In this document: positions 25,286 to 33,976 of the stretch, piece by piece
Position numbering within the stretch: position 1 is the first letter of the stretch
Layout: each line of letters starts with the position of its first letter
Assembly (NCBI GenBank): GCA_965203255.1
Contig: OZ241882.1
Span: 4,588,001-4,652,000 of the forward strand
Source: JAPOUP01 sp965203255
GTDB lineage: Bacteria; Pseudomonadota; Alphaproteobacteria; Rhodobacterales; Rhodobacteraceae
Direction: 5' to 3'
Length of the DNA stretch: 64,000 nt
Translations under genes and position numbers: made by a program
Notes under the pieces: generated by a model
The model's database searches: none
What the model saw: only the letters and a program-made list of their open reading frames with translations
Told to the model about the DNA's origin: nothing

Positions 25286-26494
25286 ATGGCAAAAGGCAAC
25301 AACGGAAACTATCTGCAGCACTGCATTGAAATCGAGGCTGCGGTGCGTCTCTTGAAGGCTAGTGCTGACGGCTGCCTCCATGTCGCACTCACGCATGGTA
25401 TGGAACCGTTCGAAGAACTGGAAGAACGCAATGCCAACGTCAAGACTAACATCCTTTACGAGGCATTGGCCGAATCCGCTGGCGAGCCTCAACGCGACGA
25501 GCGAGAAATAGTGAGGGCGTACAGAAAGTGCAGGGCATCGCCACAACACTATCCGAACAGCGCTGAACTGCTGCGAACAGTCGTTGGAACTGGCAGGTTA
25601 TCAGGCGGCATCACAGAAATGGACCTGACCAAGCACGAGAGTCTCGAGAAAGCCTGGCGCGGGACGGGAATCAGGGCCATCAATTCATCATGGCGTGCGC
25701 AGGTCGGTCGAGACGGTGTGCTCGACTGCCCGAGCAACCTCGAATCGCCTTGGCTGTTTTCCATGGATCCGATGACCTTCTCGGAAAGCTGCAAGAGCAA
25801 GAGGAAGGACAATTTGAACAGGTCAGATTTGGACCTGCTGGAAAGTGCGCTCGCCGGATATCTCAGCAGCGGGCAGCCTGGCATTGCATGTCTCTTCGTG
25901 TATAGTATGAAGCGGAAGTTGCAGCCTCAATTCCAGAATTTTGTTGAAGATCTCGCCGGGCGCGTTAAAGTACTGTCGGGTGGCTTCCGATTGCACCACA
26001 ATGGCGGAAACGACAATCTGGCGGGTTTGCTGTTTTCGCACCCTGAACTGAGGTCGGAGTTCAAGCCTCCGAACATCGATTCGTGTTGGGGTCTGGAAAC
26101 GCCGAACAGTCATTCTGTAGGGGAGGAACTCTTGCCAGATGTCTCGCATATGGAGACAGCCACATACAATTGGAGTTCGTGGAAGGCTTTTCCAGATCCA
26201 AGGAAGGCCGAGTATCTGCACGCTCCGTTTGGTCCGGGTGTGTATGAACTGCGCAATACGCGAACATGTGAGTTTGTACTCTTTGGGAAGAGCAAGAATG
26301 TGGCCTACCGGATGTCTTCGCTTCTGCCCCCTCCATACGGCGCTCCTGGCCGGAACAATAAGGAGAAGCAGAGTTACGTATCCGATCATTTGGCCGACAT
26401 TGAATACCGAACCAAGGCATGTGGCTCCGAGGCATTGGCAGCGCAGGAAGAACGAAACCTGCGCATCGCCCACAGCTATCGCTTTCGAACGTAG
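25286..26494 (+). CDS. Uncharacterised protein with C-terminal GIY-YIG-like nuclease domain
   Basis: A 402-residue single-gene unit with a GGGAG site and an upstream TATAAT. The last 90 residues look like a GIY-YIG endonuclease: GVYELRN (318-324) for the GIY strand, FVLFGKSKNVAYRM (330-343) for the second motif with its Arg, and a conserved-position Glu at about 388 in AAQEERNL. The first 240 residues recall the RlmJ-like methyltransferase fold: an N-terminal NGNYLQHC, HVALTHG at the usual acidic SAM-loop position, YPNSAELL at 90-97, and SMDPMTF at 159-165 where RlmJ has DPP(Y/F)E. The SAM and catalytic residues look degraded, so this part may bind rather than methylate RNA or DNA. The methyltransferase resemblance is my inference. 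No partner gene within 800 bp. Confidence 0.65.
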   Translation: MAKGNNGNYLQHCIEIEAAVRLLKASADGCLHVALTHGMEPFEELEERNANVKTNILYEALAESAGEPQRDEREIVRAYRKCRASPQHYPNSAELLRTVVGTGRLSGGITEMDLTKHESLEKAWRGTGIRAINSSWRAQVGRDGVLDCPSNLESPWLFSMDPMTFSESCKSKRKDNLNRSDLDLLESALAGYLSSGQPGIACLFVYSMKRKLQPQFQNFVEDLAGRVKVLSGGFRLHHNGGNDNLAGLLFSHPELRSEFKPPNIDSCWGLETPNSHSVGEELLPDVSHMETATYNWSSWKAFPDPRKAEYLHAPFGPGVYELRNTRTCEFVLFGKSKNVAYRMSSLLPPPYGAPGRNNKEKQSYVSDHLADIEYRTKACGSEALAAQEERNLRIAHSYRFRT

Positions 26495-27297
26495 GTAAGC
26501 ACGCCTTGGCGAGAGTAAGAAATCCTTAGCGGCTTACTCGGCAATTTGAAAAACAACCTCATGAACAGGTGGCCTCAATTTGATTACTTTGGCGAGTATC
26601 CTCAACGAATTATCACCTTTCCGCCGATTAATCTGGCGAATGTACATCTGATTGAGGAAATGATTGGATAGGAAAAGACCAAGCGGTTTCCTGAGCTTCC
26701 CGCAATGCGTGGTTGAAGAAGTGGTGCGCTACCGGGTCGGAAGAATGAGGTTTCGCGTCCCGTTGTCTCGCTGGAAAAGGTGTAGGTCGCTCTCCGGCTT
26801 CATGATCTTCGTCACAGCTAGGCTAGCAAGGCCGACATAAAATGTTTTTGCTGCCAGACGTGTCGCAGCTGATTGGCCTCAGCCGTGTGCGGATGACGAT
26901 GCGGCTCATCACGTTGTTTCCTGTATCGTTCTCTTTTGCATCGTCCGGTCATTTTCGGAGTTTCGTGCCGTGAGACTCTCTTTCGCCCGATTCAGCCGGA
27001 CCAGCCGACTGACCCGAACCACCTGGCCACTCGCTGCGCACCTGCTGGGTCAATGTCTTGTTCAAAGAAGCGTGGCTTCCAGCCAAAATCACGCTCCTTT
27101 AAGTCGCCGCCGATATTGTGCCTCGAGGTGGAATTCTGCAAAAGCAATCGCTGCGGCTTTCCCCACGTTTGACCTTATGGACGCAGAGAATGACTTCGTC
27201 GAAAAGATCCGGTTGATTGGATCTTTGTTTCTGTGATTTGTATATGGACTGTGGTCGGTCTGGCCAACATGAAGTAAAGCGAAACCCGGTCGGGAGT
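26495..27297. other. 0.8-kb intergenic region without a recognised gene
   Basis: No frame carries a recognisable domain, and no hairpin with a U-run was found for either the plus-strand nuclease-like gene or the minus-strand purF, which converge here. Confidence 0.4.
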
Positions 27298-28782
27298 CTA
27301 TGCGGCCGCCTTGCCGCTTTCCTTCTTCATCTCCGGGGTTTGTATCGGGTACTCGCCCGAAAAGCACGCGTCGCAATACTGCGGCTTCCGAGGGTCGCGG
27401 CCTTGGGTTTCTCCAACAGCTCGATATAGACCATCAAGTGAGATGAATCTGAGACTGTCAACGCAAAGATGCTCCCGCATCTCATCCTCGTTCATGCTGG
27501 CGGCGAGTAGCTTTTCCCGTTGTGGTGTATCGACACCGTAGAAGCAGGGCCAGGCGGTAGGGGGAGACGCGATGCGAAAGTGTACTTCCTCCGCCCCGGC
27601 ATCAACAATCATATCCTTGATCTTTCGGCTGGTGGTTCCCCGCACAACGGAATCATCCACGAGTATCACGCGCTTACCCCTTACAAGTGCCCGGTTCACG
27701 TTGAGCTTCAGCCGCACGCCCATGTTGCGGATCTGGTCAGTGGGCTCAATAAACGTCCGGCCCATGTACTGGTTGCGGATGATTCCCATCGCGTATGGAA
27801 TGCCCGATGCATTGCTATACCCGATCGCCGCGGGCGTCCCACTATCGGGAACCGGACAGACCAGATCGGCATCCACATGGGCCTCCCGTGCGAGTTCCTC
27901 GCCGATTCTGTGCCTTGTCGAATAGACCGACTGGCTACCGAGAACTGAGTCGGGTCTGCTGAAGTAAACGTACTCGAAGAGGCAGAAGCGAGGTGTGCGC
28001 CGCTCGAATGGCCTGAAGCTCTTGATTCCCTCATTTGCTATCACGACAACTTCACCTGGCTCGACCTCGCGCACGAATTCGGCGCCGATGATATCAAATG
28101 CGCAGGTTTCTGACGATAACGCCCAACCATCGCCGATTTTTCCAAGCATCAGCGGACGGACCCCGTGGGGGTCCCTAAGACCAATGAGTTTTGTTCTTGT
28201 CATCGCAACGATGGAGAAGGCTCCCTCCACCTGTCGAAGGGCATCCATGATCCGCTCGGGCATGGTGCGCTTGCCAGATCGCGCCATCAGATGGATGATG
28301 CACTCACTGTCGGTGGATGACTGGAATATCGAGCCACGTTCGACGAGTTCACGTCTAAGTGTGTCAGCATTGGTGATGTTGCCATTGTGGGCGATCGCGG
28401 CGCCACCCAGAGAGAATTCGCCAAAAAACGGCTGCACGTCACGAATCGCAGTGTTGCCTTTTGTGCCTGCGGTGGAATAGCGGACATGGCCGATAGCCAA
28501 TGGTCCTGGAAGAGATTCCATCAGGGAAGCTCTGGTGAAGTTGTCCCGTACATAGCCGAATCGGCGTGCGGAGTTGAATTCCGCGTCGTGACTGCAACTG
28601 ACAATGCCACAGGCTTCCTGTCCGCGATGTTGCAGGGCATGCAGCCCGAGTGCGACGAAGTTCGCCGCATCCTCCACACCCGTGACGCCAAAGATGCCAC
28701 ACTCCTCTCGAAGTCTGTCTTCGTCAAATGTGTTTATGGGAAAGTTTCCAGTAAGCGAACGGCTCGGGGAATTCTCGGGCAT
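27298..28782 (-). CDS. purF: Amidophosphoribosyltransferase
   Basis: A 494-residue enzyme for the first committed step of purine synthesis: PRPP plus glutamine to 5-phosphoribosylamine. The N-terminal Ntn amidotransferase domain has the nucleophile in EECGIFGV (Cys28 of the chosen start, preceded by a short propeptide), HALQHRGQEACG, and GHVRYST. The phosphoribosyltransferase domain carries the PRPP loop VILVDDSVVRGTTS. The ATG at 28782 (GGAG 9 nt upstream) is preferred to a TTG at 28803. Full length. Confidence 0.95.
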   Translation of the reverse strand: MPENSPSRSLTGNFPINTFDEDRLREECGIFGVTGVEDAANFVALGLHALQHRGQEACGIVSCSHDAEFNSARRFGYVRDNFTRASLMESLPGPLAIGHVRYSTAGTKGNTAIRDVQPFFGEFSLGGAAIAHNGNITNADTLRRELVERGSIFQSSTDSECIIHLMARSGKRTMPERIMDALRQVEGAFSIVAMTRTKLIGLRDPHGVRPLMLGKIGDGWALSSETCAFDIIGAEFVREVEPGEVVVIANEGIKSFRPFERRTPRFCLFEYVYFSRPDSVLGSQSVYSTRHRIGEELAREAHVDADLVCPVPDSGTPAAIGYSNASGIPYAMGIIRNQYMGRTFIEPTDQIRNMGVRLKLNVNRALVRGKRVILVDDSVVRGTTSRKIKDMIVDAGAEEVHFRIASPPTAWPCFYGVDTPQREKLLAASMNEDEMREHLCVDSLRFISLDGLYRAVGETQGRDPRKPQYCDACFSGEYPIQTPEMKKESGKAAA

Positions 28783-29047
28783 TTCAGCGCGGCTCCGAAT
28801 CAACTTTTTTCGCCTTCTAACCTAACTTCCACCATATCGTGTGAAATGGTACAGCTTTCTTGAGAGATCGCTGAGAATACGCAAGGCCATGGTGTCACTG
28901 GTGCCGGGACGTTGGGACTCGGAACCGGCAGACGCTTAGGCATGGTGAGGACGTGAACGGTGACCCGGTATCATCCGGCCAGGAACTGGATTCACACAGG
29001 CAGTCGTTGATGTCGAACCGACGCATGAACTGGCAAATTGCGGCCTG

Positions 29048-29602
29048 TCAGGCACCGCAGGCTCCGAGCAGCTGTTCATAGCGCTCGTGGATCCAGCCAG
29101 GGGTGCGTTCGGTTACGCTGCTGTTGAGCCGATGCCTGACGTCGTCGAAGATGCTCGCGGTGATGCTGTCGTCGACAGCGGGAAGCGCATCGTCGAACCC
29201 GATCAGGTCGTATACAATGAGGAAAACTGCAACCAGCAGGAAGCCGCGCGCGACGCCGAACAGGAAACCCGCCCCTTGGTCGATTCCATTCAGGGCTGAG
29301 CGTTGCACGGCCGATGAGAGCAGAGGGGTGAAAACCGACAGGATGGCTAGCGAAATCGCGAACACCGCGGCAAACGCGAAAAGAGTCGAAAGCTCACAGC
29401 TATCACGCAGGTAATCGCCGACGACCGGGATTTCCCGGACCAATGGTTCAGCCGTTGGCGCGAGAAAAAACGCGACGATGGCCGACGCTATCCAGCCCAG
29501 GATAGCCATCGCCTCCCGAACGAAACCTCGGGAATAGGCGAGCAGTGCCGAAACAAGAACAAGCGCGGCCACTACCCCGTCGATGATCGTAAAGCCACCC
29601 AT
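29048..29602 (-). CDS. cvpA: CvpA-family inner-membrane protein
   Basis: A 184-residue membrane protein with four hydrophobic helices (about residues 8-28, 33-50, 70-95 and 105-130) and a short C-terminal tail. The TIIDGVVAALVLVSALLAYSRGF start is typical of CvpA, a colicin-V-production/stress-tolerance protein often encoded next to purF. It lies between radA (32 nt upstream) and purF, the common alphaproteobacterial order radA-cvpA-purF. Confidence 0.88.
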   Translation of the reverse strand: MGGFTIIDGVVAALVLVSALLAYSRGFVREAMAILGWIASAIVAFFLAPTAEPLVREIPVVGDYLRDSCELSTLFAFAAVFAISLAILSVFTPLLSSAVQRSALNGIDQGAGFLFGVARGFLLVAVFLIVYDLIGFDDALPAVDDSITASIFDDVRHRLNSSVTERTPGWIHERYEQLLGACGA

Positions 29603-29634
29603 GTCCGCGCTTCACTCCTGATTCCTGCGTTCCA

Positions 29635-30999
29635 TCAACCTACGCTGAATGTCTCACCGACGACCTGAACCAGATCCTTCATCGTCCTAACCACGATCTC
29701 CGCGTCGTTTCTGATCTTGCTCCCCGCAGGAATGATCGCGGAGGTGAAACCAAGTTTCCTTGCCTCTTTCAACCTGTTTTCCGTCTGGGCAACTGGTCGC
29801 AGAGCCCCCGAGAGGCTGATTTCACCAAATACCACGGTATTCTGGTTCAGCGCCACATCTTCACGCGCCGACAGCAAGGCAGTCGCCACCGCCAGGTCAG
29901 CGGCCGGTTCCGTGACCTTCATGCCACCAGCCACGTTGAGATAGACGTCAAGCCCTGAAAACGGAACGCTACAGCGTGCTTCCAGAACGGCGAGGATCAT
30001 TGCCAGTCTGCCGCTGTCCCAGCCAACGACGGCGCGGCGTGGCTGCGAATGCGGAGAGGGTGCGACAAGCGCCTGGAATTCCACGAGGACCGGTCGCGTA
30101 CCCTCGATACCGGCGAAGACGACCGAACCGGGTACGGGTACCTCCCGTTCGCCCAGAAACATCGACGAAGGATTCTGAACCTCGGTCAGTCCGCTGCCGG
30201 TCATCTCAAAGACGCCTATCTCATGAGCCGGTCCGAATCGATTTTTTACCGCACGTAGTAGACGGAACTGTTGGTTGCCCTCGCCTTCGAAGTAGAGGAC
30301 CGTATCGACCATGTGTTCGATGACGCGGGGACCAGCGATCTGCCCGTCCTTCGTTACATGACCCACAAGGACAACAGCACAGCCTTTCCTCTTTGCGAAA
30401 GCCGTCAGTTCCTGAGCTGCGGTGCGAACCTGGCTGACGGATCCGGGAGCGCCCTTTACGTGATCCACCCACATGGTTTGAATCGAGTCTATGACCGCGA
30501 GTTCCGGCCGTTCCGCCTCGAGGGTTGTCAGGATGTCGCGTAGGTCTGTCTCGGCTGCCAACGCGACAGGAGCGTCGGTTAGGCCAAGGCGCTCGGCACG
30601 AAGACAGACCTGCGCCGGGGCTTCCTCACCCGAAACATAGAGTGCTCTACGGTTCTTTCGGGCGAAGCTCGAAGCTGCCTGGAGAAGCAGTGTGGACTTT
30701 CCGATTCCTGGATTGCCTCCAACAAGGATCGCGCTGGCAGGGACGAGGCCACCTCCAAGTACACGGTCCAACTCGGTCATCCCGAACATGTTTCGGGACG
30801 GTGGGCTTTCCGCAGTGGCCAGATCGGTTAGCAGGATCTTTCGTCCGCGGACTCTTCCCAGCACTTTTTCACCAGATCCAGTACCCAGCGGAGTACTCTC
30901 AATGATCGTGTTCCATTCGCCGCATGAGTCGCAACGACCTGACCATTTGCTATGCGAGGTGTGGCAGGCGGTGCAGGAGAATGTGGGGGCCTTGGTCAT
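29635..30999 (-). CDS. radA: DNA repair protein RadA
   Basis: A 454-residue branch-migration ATPase that processes recombination intermediates. The N-terminal zinc finger (CTACHTSHSKWSGRCDSC) is followed by the RecA-like ATPase domain with Walker A GGNPGIGKST (94-103), the RadA-specific KNRFG motif, and a C-terminal Lon-like domain. Length and order are canonical. It probably forms an operon with cvpA and purF. Confidence 0.95.
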   Translation of the reverse strand: MTKAPTFSCTACHTSHSKWSGRCDSCGEWNTIIESTPLGTGSGEKVLGRVRGRKILLTDLATAESPPSRNMFGMTELDRVLGGGLVPASAILVGGNPGIGKSTLLLQAASSFARKNRRALYVSGEEAPAQVCLRAERLGLTDAPVALAAETDLRDILTTLEAERPELAVIDSIQTMWVDHVKGAPGSVSQVRTAAQELTAFAKRKGCAVVLVGHVTKDGQIAGPRVIEHMVDTVLYFEGEGNQQFRLLRAVKNRFGPAHEIGVFEMTGSGLTEVQNPSSMFLGEREVPVPGSVVFAGIEGTRPVLVEFQALVAPSPHSQPRRAVVGWDSGRLAMILAVLEARCSVPFSGLDVYLNVAGGMKVTEPAADLAVATALLSAREDVALNQNTVVFGEISLSGALRPVAQTENRLKEARKLGFTSAIIPAGSKIRNDAEIVVRTMKDLVQVVGETFSVG

Positions 31000-31565
31000 A
31001 CGGTTGGCATGCCCCTATGCGCCCATAGCCATCGAAGACTCTGCTCCCGTCAGGATGGTTGTCAGCAATTGAGGTGGAAAGTCCGTCAAGTTGATGGCCT
31101 GATTTCCAGAGGCGTTCCCGGCAGAGAGAGACGCAGATTCCGTTGAGGCAGACAAATTCACGGATCCCTTTGATACGGACTTACGGATTGGCTTCACGGC
31201 TGTACGGCACCGACCGAACGGAAACATTCCTCAGGATAGATGACCCTTTCGATCCCTCGAGGTTGACTGAAGATAGCGGTAGCCTTTGTGGAAGGAAAGA
31301 TCTGGCATTTGGATAGGTGGGTTGAGCACGCGGCGTTGCATGTGATGTGACTGTCCCTGAATCAGGCGTTCACAAACGAACCTGCAAAGTTCCTGAAACG
31401 GTGGGTCACTGGAGTCCCGAATTCCACGAAGCGCACACTCACCGACGTCGGGTGATGGGATCGCTGTTGGCAGTCAGAAGGGTGTTGTTGAGGGCGACCC
31501 TACCGGGCCAATCCAGATACGTTCATTCCCGCAGCCTGTATGGCCGGGTTGAACCCGTACCACGG
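31000..31565. other. Intergenic region between hipA and radA
   Basis: No gene is supported. Frames here lack domain signatures. It should contain the radA promoter, which I could not place confidently. Confidence 0.4.
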
Positions 31566-32795
31566 TCAACCACTCGATTCAGTTTCTATCGCTGTTGCGT
31601 AGGCAGCGAGGTCCGACGCTCGCATTCGGAGCCCTCGTGCGATGTCCTTCCACCCGTTCAATGCAGTCGCGACCTCATTGATGATGGCATCGGCACGGAC
31701 CGCGTTAAGCGCGAAATACGGTGCAGCGTTTCGCGCCAGATCCAGATCGGCGTCTGGCCCTTCCTCCGAAATCCAGGTCGTCAATTCCCGCGCTTTCTCG
31801 GCCAGTGGGACCGGATTAAGATCATAGGCTGGCGAAAGGCGCCACTTGTTGTCGTGATCATACAGGAAGCCATGGTTGCGGAGGTGATCGTCGAGATTGC
31901 CGACCATCACATTGAAGACGACACGTCTCCACAGTTCATGCAGGTCTTCGGTCGGCGCGGACGAGTACATCCTGACGATGTCCGCGATATCCGTGTAGGT
32001 CGCTTCATCGCCGTCACTGAGCCCAAGCAGGGTCATGGCGGAAATGAACGGGATTCTGCGGTCCTGATCGCGGTCGAACCGTGTTATCAGGGATACCGGT
32101 CGCCCCGCCACATCCAGGAGCTTTGCCTTGGCCACCCTGATTCCTGCGGCGGCGGCCAGCTTCATGGCGAGCACTTCCCCCTGCGGGATGCTGCGGTCGT
32201 CGTCGTCCTTCGGAAACTTGGCGATCGCCAGACGACCGTCATTGTCAATGACGGCGGATTTAGGTCGGGCGCCACCGAGCGGCGAACCCTCATTCAGCAG
32301 GAGTCGCAGGTCTTCGGCGGTTTCGGTGTCCGACAGTACCGCCTCGGCGGCATGGAGGAGTGCCGGTAGCCGGAACAGGGGGGGAACACGGTAGCGGCCG
32401 ACGTTGTGGTCAAAGCCCTCTTCGCCTTCCCGGCGGTAGCGGAGTGCGCCGATTCTCGTCTGGTCATTGATGGCGAGAAGGTAGTCTATCTCGGACAGGG
32501 TGCGCTGCTCGCCGGCCTTGCGGAACGCGCGCCTGATCAGCTGTTGACCCCAGCGGTCAGGAGCGGTGTCGCGCAGTGCGCCAGGCAATGCCGAGTTGCC
32601 GGAGGAGATGTATATCTGGCGGTGCTCCAGCGGTAGGTTTGCCGGATCAACGGCGAATGTATCGGCGCGGTCGCGCCAGGCGTCGGCGTATTCGAAGACC
32701 GAACTCCGACCCCTTCGCTTGGATACGTACCGGCATCGGCCGACGAGACACATCTCTTCGTGGTGGTCGACGAATATTTCGATGGCGTCGGTCAT
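31566..32795 (-). CDS. hipA: HipA-family serine/threonine kinase toxin
   Basis: A 409-residue HipA-like protein; the E. coli homologue phosphorylates GltX and causes persistence. The N-terminal subdomain has SSGNSALPGALRDTAPDRWG (about 65-84). The kinase core shows the P-loop-like GGARPKSAV (174-182), the catalytic segment N300-LDDH-LRN and the Mg-binding D325 in AYDLNP. All catalytic residues appear present, so it may be active. Its ATG overlaps the hipB stop by 4 nt. Repression of the pair is expected through HipB. Confidence 0.9.
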   Translation of the reverse strand: MTDAIEIFVDHHEEMCLVGRCRYVSKRRGRSSVFEYADAWRDRADTFAVDPANLPLEHRQIYISSGNSALPGALRDTAPDRWGQQLIRRAFRKAGEQRTLSEIDYLLAINDQTRIGALRYRREGEEGFDHNVGRYRVPPLFRLPALLHAAEAVLSDTETAEDLRLLLNEGSPLGGARPKSAVIDNDGRLAIAKFPKDDDDRSIPQGEVLAMKLAAAAGIRVAKAKLLDVAGRPVSLITRFDRDQDRRIPFISAMTLLGLSDGDEATYTDIADIVRMYSSAPTEDLHELWRRVVFNVMVGNLDDHLRNHGFLYDHDNKWRLSPAYDLNPVPLAEKARELTTWISEEGPDADLDLARNAAPYFALNAVRADAIINEVATALNGWKDIARGLRMRASDLAAYATAIETESSG

Positions 32796-33124
32796 GAGGG
32801 TGTCCGGGTACGGCGTGGTTGTATCTTCTTCGGTAGCCGATCCTCGTCGATATCCAGTCCGAGGGAATCATCGCGCCGGTCGGCCGCCTGGGCGAGGCGG
32901 TCGGCAAGCCCAAGGATGGACAGTACCGTTGCATAGATGCCGATCGAGACCGACGGGTCGCCGCGTTCCACCTTGTAGAGGGTGCCGCGGCTGATGAAGG
33001 CGCGCTCAGCCATCGAGACTGTCGAAATACGACGTTTCTTGCGGGCGACGGTGATGTCCTCTCCCAACTTGGAGAGGGCCTGTTTGGCGGCTCTGGGAAG
33101 CGCATATGTTGCCGACGTTTTCAT
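32792..33124 (-). CDS. hipB: HipB-like XRE antitoxin/repressor
   Basis: A 110-residue protein with an XRE helix-turn-helix (about residues 28-80: ITVARKKRRISTVSMAERAFISRGTL split over the two helices, YKVERGDPSVS). A charged C-terminal tail (KKIQPRRTRTPS) probably docks on HipA. It is encoded first, with 4-nt overlap with hipA, as in most hip operons. Upstream AT-rich DNA carries inverted repeats that are likely its operators. Confidence 0.82.
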   Translation of the reverse strand: MKTSATYALPRAAKQALSKLGEDITVARKKRRISTVSMAERAFISRGTLYKVERGDPSVSIGIYATVLSILGLADRLAQAADRRDDSLGLDIDEDRLPKKIQPRRTRTPS

Positions 33125-33200
33125 TTTTGTCTATTCCAATGGTCAACAAAATATTTAATTGATCATTATATAAGACAAATAAGCGGTGATCAATTTATTT
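33125..33200 (-). promoter_or_regulatory. hipBA promoter/operator region
   Basis: This 75-bp AT-rich stretch contrasts with the GC-rich surroundings. It contains a 9-bp inverted repeat, AATTGATCA at 33157-33165 and TGATCAATT at 33187-33195, and a second outer pair, TTGTCT near 33127 and AGACAA near 33173. Two dyads upstream of hipB fit cooperative HipB binding. The dispersed IS-end repeat begins 3 bp further on. Confidence 0.6.
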
Positions 33201-33202
33201 TC

Positions 33203-33240
33203 TCCACTTCCGTTCCGAAGTTGAGCACCGGCTACGTCCC
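33203..33240 (+). repeat. Dispersed IS-end repeat copy upstream of hipBA
   Basis: TCCACTTCCGTTCCGAAGTT...CACCGGC matches the other copies; the hairpin (outer) side faces left, toward the hip promoter. An element therefore once lay to the right. Confidence 0.65.
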
Positions 33241-33976
33241 GCCTCTTGCGGCGGTCGGTGACCTCCAAGTGCCCCCAACGTCCATCGGGAGGGAGGCCAC
33301 GACGGGTCCGGAGTGCCGTTCTGCCCGTATCTGAAGCCGTCCGCGGCCATTGCTGGATACGGAAGGTCCATTGGCGGCCGGTCACTCGAAGCGATGAAAA
33401 CCTCGGTCAGGAGTGCTGGGAAGGTGTGGACGGTTGTTGGCGTGGCCAAATTGGTGGAACTGCCCCTCCTCCCGCCCCTCCCGTCATTGCGGCTTGACCC
33501 TGGCCACCACTGCCGAAATCATGAAGGGTGTTCAGGTCACGGGTTTCCCTTCGTCACACGGTCGTAACGGCGAGCGCGAGGTGCCTTCAGGTCTACGGAT
33601 TGCCTGTTTGCTTCAGTTCCTCAGCAGGCACACCATTTCGGAGATCATCCAAGGTCCGTTCCGCTTCTGCCGCGGATGGTACAGTGTGCTGTGGTTCGGG
33701 TCTTCCGCGAGGCGCCGCTCATCAACTTGCAACCCGGGGTCGGGCCGCCCATGGTGCCTTCGTGAGGCAATTCACTGCCCGTCCTGTCAGAATGACCGAA
33801 CGGCATAGCGTTATGGACTGAGAACGGAGGTATGCGGATGGGACCCGGATATCAGAGATACTCCCGAGCCGCCCATCGACGGAATCTGCGCCATCATTCA
33901 TCTTCAATTCCGGGTCATCGGTCAGTGTGATAGCCGGAGACTCACCTGAATGCTGACAGATCTAGGGAATCACGCC
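33241..33976. other. Non-coding or decayed DNA between the hip locus and the sulfatase
   Basis: About 730 bp with no supported gene. The left part is probably the interior of a decayed IS whose end is at 33203-33240. The sulfatase promoter should lie near the right end. Confidence 0.4.

Noticed and set aside
26936..27236. Possible further degenerate copy of the IS-end repeat near 27112
   Set aside because: Only about 17 of 26 bases match and the hairpin core is not preserved.
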